DNA from: RGIG5579 sp045655865
GTDB taxonomy: Bacteria > Bacillota > Clostridia > Oscillospirales > SIG627
Assembly (NCBI GenBank): GCA_045655865.1
Contig: JAZOQB010000026.1
Location: forward strand, 1-16,381
Direction of reading: 5' to 3'
DNA: 16,381 bases
Every line of letters starts with the position of its first letter. Position 1 is the stretch's first letter. Positions 14,357-16,381 of the stretch are shown one piece after another. The notes under the pieces are model-generated. The model did not search any database. It saw only the letters and a program-made list of their open reading frames with translations, and was not told the origin of the DNA. Made by a program: the position numbers and the translations under genes.

Positions 14357-15719
14357 TGCACTTTGCTACGTATCAAAGGATGCAGCAAAAGTTTTTTCGC
14401 TTGAAAAGAAGGCCGAGGCTTTTGACTTTGCCGAAGGATACAAGAGCTTTTTGGATCAGGCAAAAACGGAAAGGGAAGCGGTTGCATTTGCTGTCGCTTT
14501 GGCCGAGAAAAACGGTTTTGTTCCCTTTGAATACGGTAAGAAGTATGCGCCCGGAGATAAGATTTACTATGTGAATCGCAATAAAGCCGTTATTTTGGCA
14601 CGTATCGGCAAAAAAAGTGTCGAGGAAGGATTTGGCATCATTGCTTCGCACGTCGATGCGCCCAGGCTTGATTTGAAACCGAATCCCCTCTGTGAAAAAG
14701 ATTCCATCGCTTATTTTCGTACCCATTATTACGGAGGAATCAAAAAGTATCAGTGGCCAACGGTTCCGCTTGCTCTCCATGGCGTTGTGATTTTGTCTGA
14801 CGGAACAAAAGTCGAGCTTTCCATTGGCGAAAGTGAAAATGACCCTATTTTCTATATCACCGATCTTTTGCCTCATCTTGCGCAGGATCAAATGCAGAAA
14901 GGAGCCAGAGAGCTTATTCCTGCTGAAAATCTTCAGATCATTGTCGGTTCCTTGCCGGTTGAAGATGAAGAGGTAAAGGATGCTGTTAAACTAAATGTTC
15001 TTCGTTATTTAAATCAAAAGTACAACATGACCGAAGAAGATTTTATTTCTGCAGAATTGGTTGCGGTTCCGGCCATGAAAGCCCGCGACGTTGGTTTCGA
15101 CAGGAATTTGATTGCCTCTTATGCACACGATGACAAAGTATGCGCTTATCCGTCCATGATGGCGATCTTAGATGTCAAAGATCCCGTTTATACCTCAATT
15201 ATGGTTTTGGCAGACAAAGAAGAGATTGGCAGTTCCGGTAACACCGGTCTGAACACCAATTATCTCTACGATTTTCTCTCCGAGCTTTGCGGGGAAAAGA
15301 ATGTGCGTAAAGCAATGAGCCATTCTTGGTGTCTTTCTGCTGACGTAAATTCTTGCTATGATCCCATGTTTCCTGAAGTATATGAAAAACAAAACAGTTC
15401 TTTACTCAATCATGGTGCAGTTATAACCAAGTATACCGGTTCTCGCGGGAAAAGCGATACTTCTGATGCTTCTGCAGAATTCGTTGCAAAGATCCGCACT
15501 CTATTGAATCAAAACCATGTTAACTGGCAGATCGGAGAATTGGGAAAGGTTGATCAAGGTGGCGGCGGTACTGTTGCCCAATATATTGCTAAGCTTAATA
15601 TCGATGTTGTCGATCTCGGCGTACCGGTTCTCTCCATGCATGCGCCCTATGAACTTGTTTCAAAATTGGATCTATACAGCACTTACCAGGCTTGTCTTGC
15701 CTTTTATAACAGGGATTAA
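14337..15719 (+). CDS. M18 family aminopeptidase
   Basis: A 460-residue aminopeptidase of the M18 (aspartyl aminopeptidase-like) family; members form 12-subunit tetrahedral particles and clip N-terminal, often acidic, residues. All metal and catalytic residues are in place: H105 and D107 in ASHVDAPRLD (D109-type position close by), the aspartate of AHDDK (265-266), E295/E296 in DKEEIGS, D336 in SADVN and H435 in SMHAPYE. GKVDQGGGGTVA (403-414) is the typical glycine loop. The ATG overlaps coaE by 20 bp; AAAGGATGG about ten bases upstream could serve as ribosome site. Exact preference for Asp/Glu versus other residues is uncertain. The next gene begins immediately after the stop. Confidence 0.94.
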   Translation: MKNVQNDALCYVSKDAAKVFSLEKKAEAFDFAEGYKSFLDQAKTEREAVAFAVALAEKNGFVPFEYGKKYAPGDKIYYVNRNKAVILARIGKKSVEEGFGIIASHVDAPRLDLKPNPLCEKDSIAYFRTHYYGGIKKYQWPTVPLALHGVVILSDGTKVELSIGESENDPIFYITDLLPHLAQDQMQKGARELIPAENLQIIVGSLPVEDEEVKDAVKLNVLRYLNQKYNMTEEDFISAELVAVPAMKARDVGFDRNLIASYAHDDKVCAYPSMMAILDVKDPVYTSIMVLADKEEIGSSGNTGLNTNYLYDFLSELCGEKNVRKAMSHSWCLSADVNSCYDPMFPEVYEKQNSSLLNHGAVITKYTGSRGKSDTSDASAEFVAKIRTLLNQNHVNWQIGELGKVDQGGGGTVAQYIAKLNIDVVDLGVPVLSMHAPYELVSKLDLYSTYQACLAFYNRD

Positions 15720-16381
15720 ATGAAACGTTCTAACATCATCCTGCCGGAACTTTTGTCTCCGGCAGGAAATTTCGAAAAGTTAAAGTTTGCGATTCGTTTT
15801 GGTGCAGATGCGGTTTATCTGGCCGGAAAGAAATTTGGGATGCGTGCATCCTCGGATAATTTTGACACAGAAGAGCTTTCTCTTGCCGTTGACTTTGCTC
15901 ATCAAGCAAGTAAAAAGGTTTACTTGACACTCAATGTAATGCCAAGACAAGAAGAGCTTTTTCAATTGGAAGAATATCTAGAACAAATCGCACAGATTCC
16001 TCTTGACGGTGTTATTGTTGCGGATTTAGGTGTTTTTACACTTTGCAGCAAGAAAATGCCTCAGGTTCCGCTACATATATCGACCCAGGCAGCTACGGTC
16101 AATTCTTATAGCTGCTTAAAATGGCATGAATTAGGAGCAAAACGCATTGTTCTGGCTAGGGAACTTTCTTTGCGTGAGATTTATAATATTCGCAATAACA
16201 TCCCGGATGATCTGGAACTGGAAACCTTTATCCATGGATCTATGTGTGTTTCTTTCTCCGGTCGTTGCATGCTTTCGGAATATTATACGGGTAGGGATGC
16301 AAATAGGGGAGAGTGCGCTCAACCGTGCCGATGGCACTATCGTTTTTTCGAAGAAGGAAAGCCGGATGATATCCTCAGTTG
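15720..16381 (+). CDS. U32 family protein (TrhP/RlhA-like), 3' end outside window
   Basis: The first 220 codons of a U32 family protein. The start PELLSPAGNFEKLKFAIRFGADAVYL (split over 9-33) and the U32 signature ETFIHGSMCVSFSGRC (168-183) followed by EYYTGRDANRGECAQPC (187-203) are clear. Four cysteines (C176, C183, C199, C203) match those that bind an iron-sulfur cluster in characterised members. Though annotated as peptidases, U32 proteins such as TrhP and RlhA hydroxylate tRNA U34 or 23S rRNA, so RNA hydroxylation is the likelier role; this fits the nearby prfA and t6A genes. The ATG follows the M18 stop directly (TAAATG) with only a weak AGGG upstream. Which U32 subgroup it belongs to cannot be settled from the truncated sequence. 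Confidence 0.93.
   Translation, partial: MKRSNIILPELLSPAGNFEKLKFAIRFGADAVYLAGKKFGMRASSDNFDTEELSLAVDFAHQASKKVYLTLNVMPRQEELFQLEEYLEQIAQIPLDGVIVADLGVFTLCSKKMPQVPLHISTQAATVNSYSCLKWHELGAKRIVLARELSLREIYNIRNNIPDDLELETFIHGSMCVSFSGRCMLSEYYTGRDANRGECAQPCRWHYRFFEEGKPDDILS

Noticed and set aside
14373..14891. 172-residue open frame antisense to the M18 gene
   Set aside because: Shadow of a clear aminopeptidase gene; residue composition looks like an out-of-frame translation.
1..16381. CRISPR array, insertion sequence or prophage
   Set aside because: No regularly spaced repeats, transposase, integrase or phage structural genes were seen on either strand.

Overview
The window looks like chromosomal core DNA from an anaerobic, low-to-mid GC Gram-positive bacterium, most likely class Clostridia (Oscillospirales-like). 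The reasons are a rubredoxin/rubrerythrin-type peroxide detoxification gene, near-consensus sigma-A promoters (three are exact TTGACA-17-TATAAT), strong AGGAGG ribosome sites, IreB and DUF951 small proteins, a Sua5-type threonylcarbamoyl-AMP synthase with the C-terminal domain, and a type-A-looking RNase P RNA. I cannot name the species. There is no phage, transposon, plasmid or CRISPR signal; gene density is high and junctions are tight.

Left part (1-1646): a truncated leftward rubrerythrin-family gene has a perfect promoter carrying palindromic operator-like sequences. Divergent from it is a DUF1643 gene followed by a small lipoprotein gene. A tRNA-Arg(CCU) gene then stands alone between a perfect promoter and a strong terminator.

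Middle left (1647-5904): a leftward PcrA-type helicase gene is followed by a two-domain P-loop ATPase gene of the PRK06851 type whose second nucleotide site is eroded. The intergenic RNA between them can fold over the ATPase ribosome site. A rightward DUF1273 (SLOG-like) gene diverges from pcrA and ends in a terminator shared with the next, convergent operon.

Middle (5902-10274): a leftward operon of murD and three consecutive M42 (tetrahedral aminopeptidase) paralogs. The first two M42 proteins keep all metal ligands; the third has lost all but one and looks like a pseudoenzyme. All junctions overlap or abut, so the four genes are probably translated in a coupled way.

Right part (10353-16381): rnpB (RNase P RNA) diverges from murD with its own perfect promoter and has no visible terminator. 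It runs straight into a rightward block of ireB, an unrecognised 91-aa gene, a DUF951 gene, prfA, sua5/ywlC, coaE, an M18 aminopeptidase gene and a truncated U32 gene. This block joins translation (RF1, t6A tRNA modification, probably tRNA/rRNA hydroxylation), CoA synthesis and peptide turnover.

I found no clear new multi-gene system. The best leads are the M42 triad with a dead third member, the hairpin over the ATPase ribosome site, the half-dead ATPase, the apparent rnpB read-through into ireB, and the palindromes at the rubrerythrin promoter.
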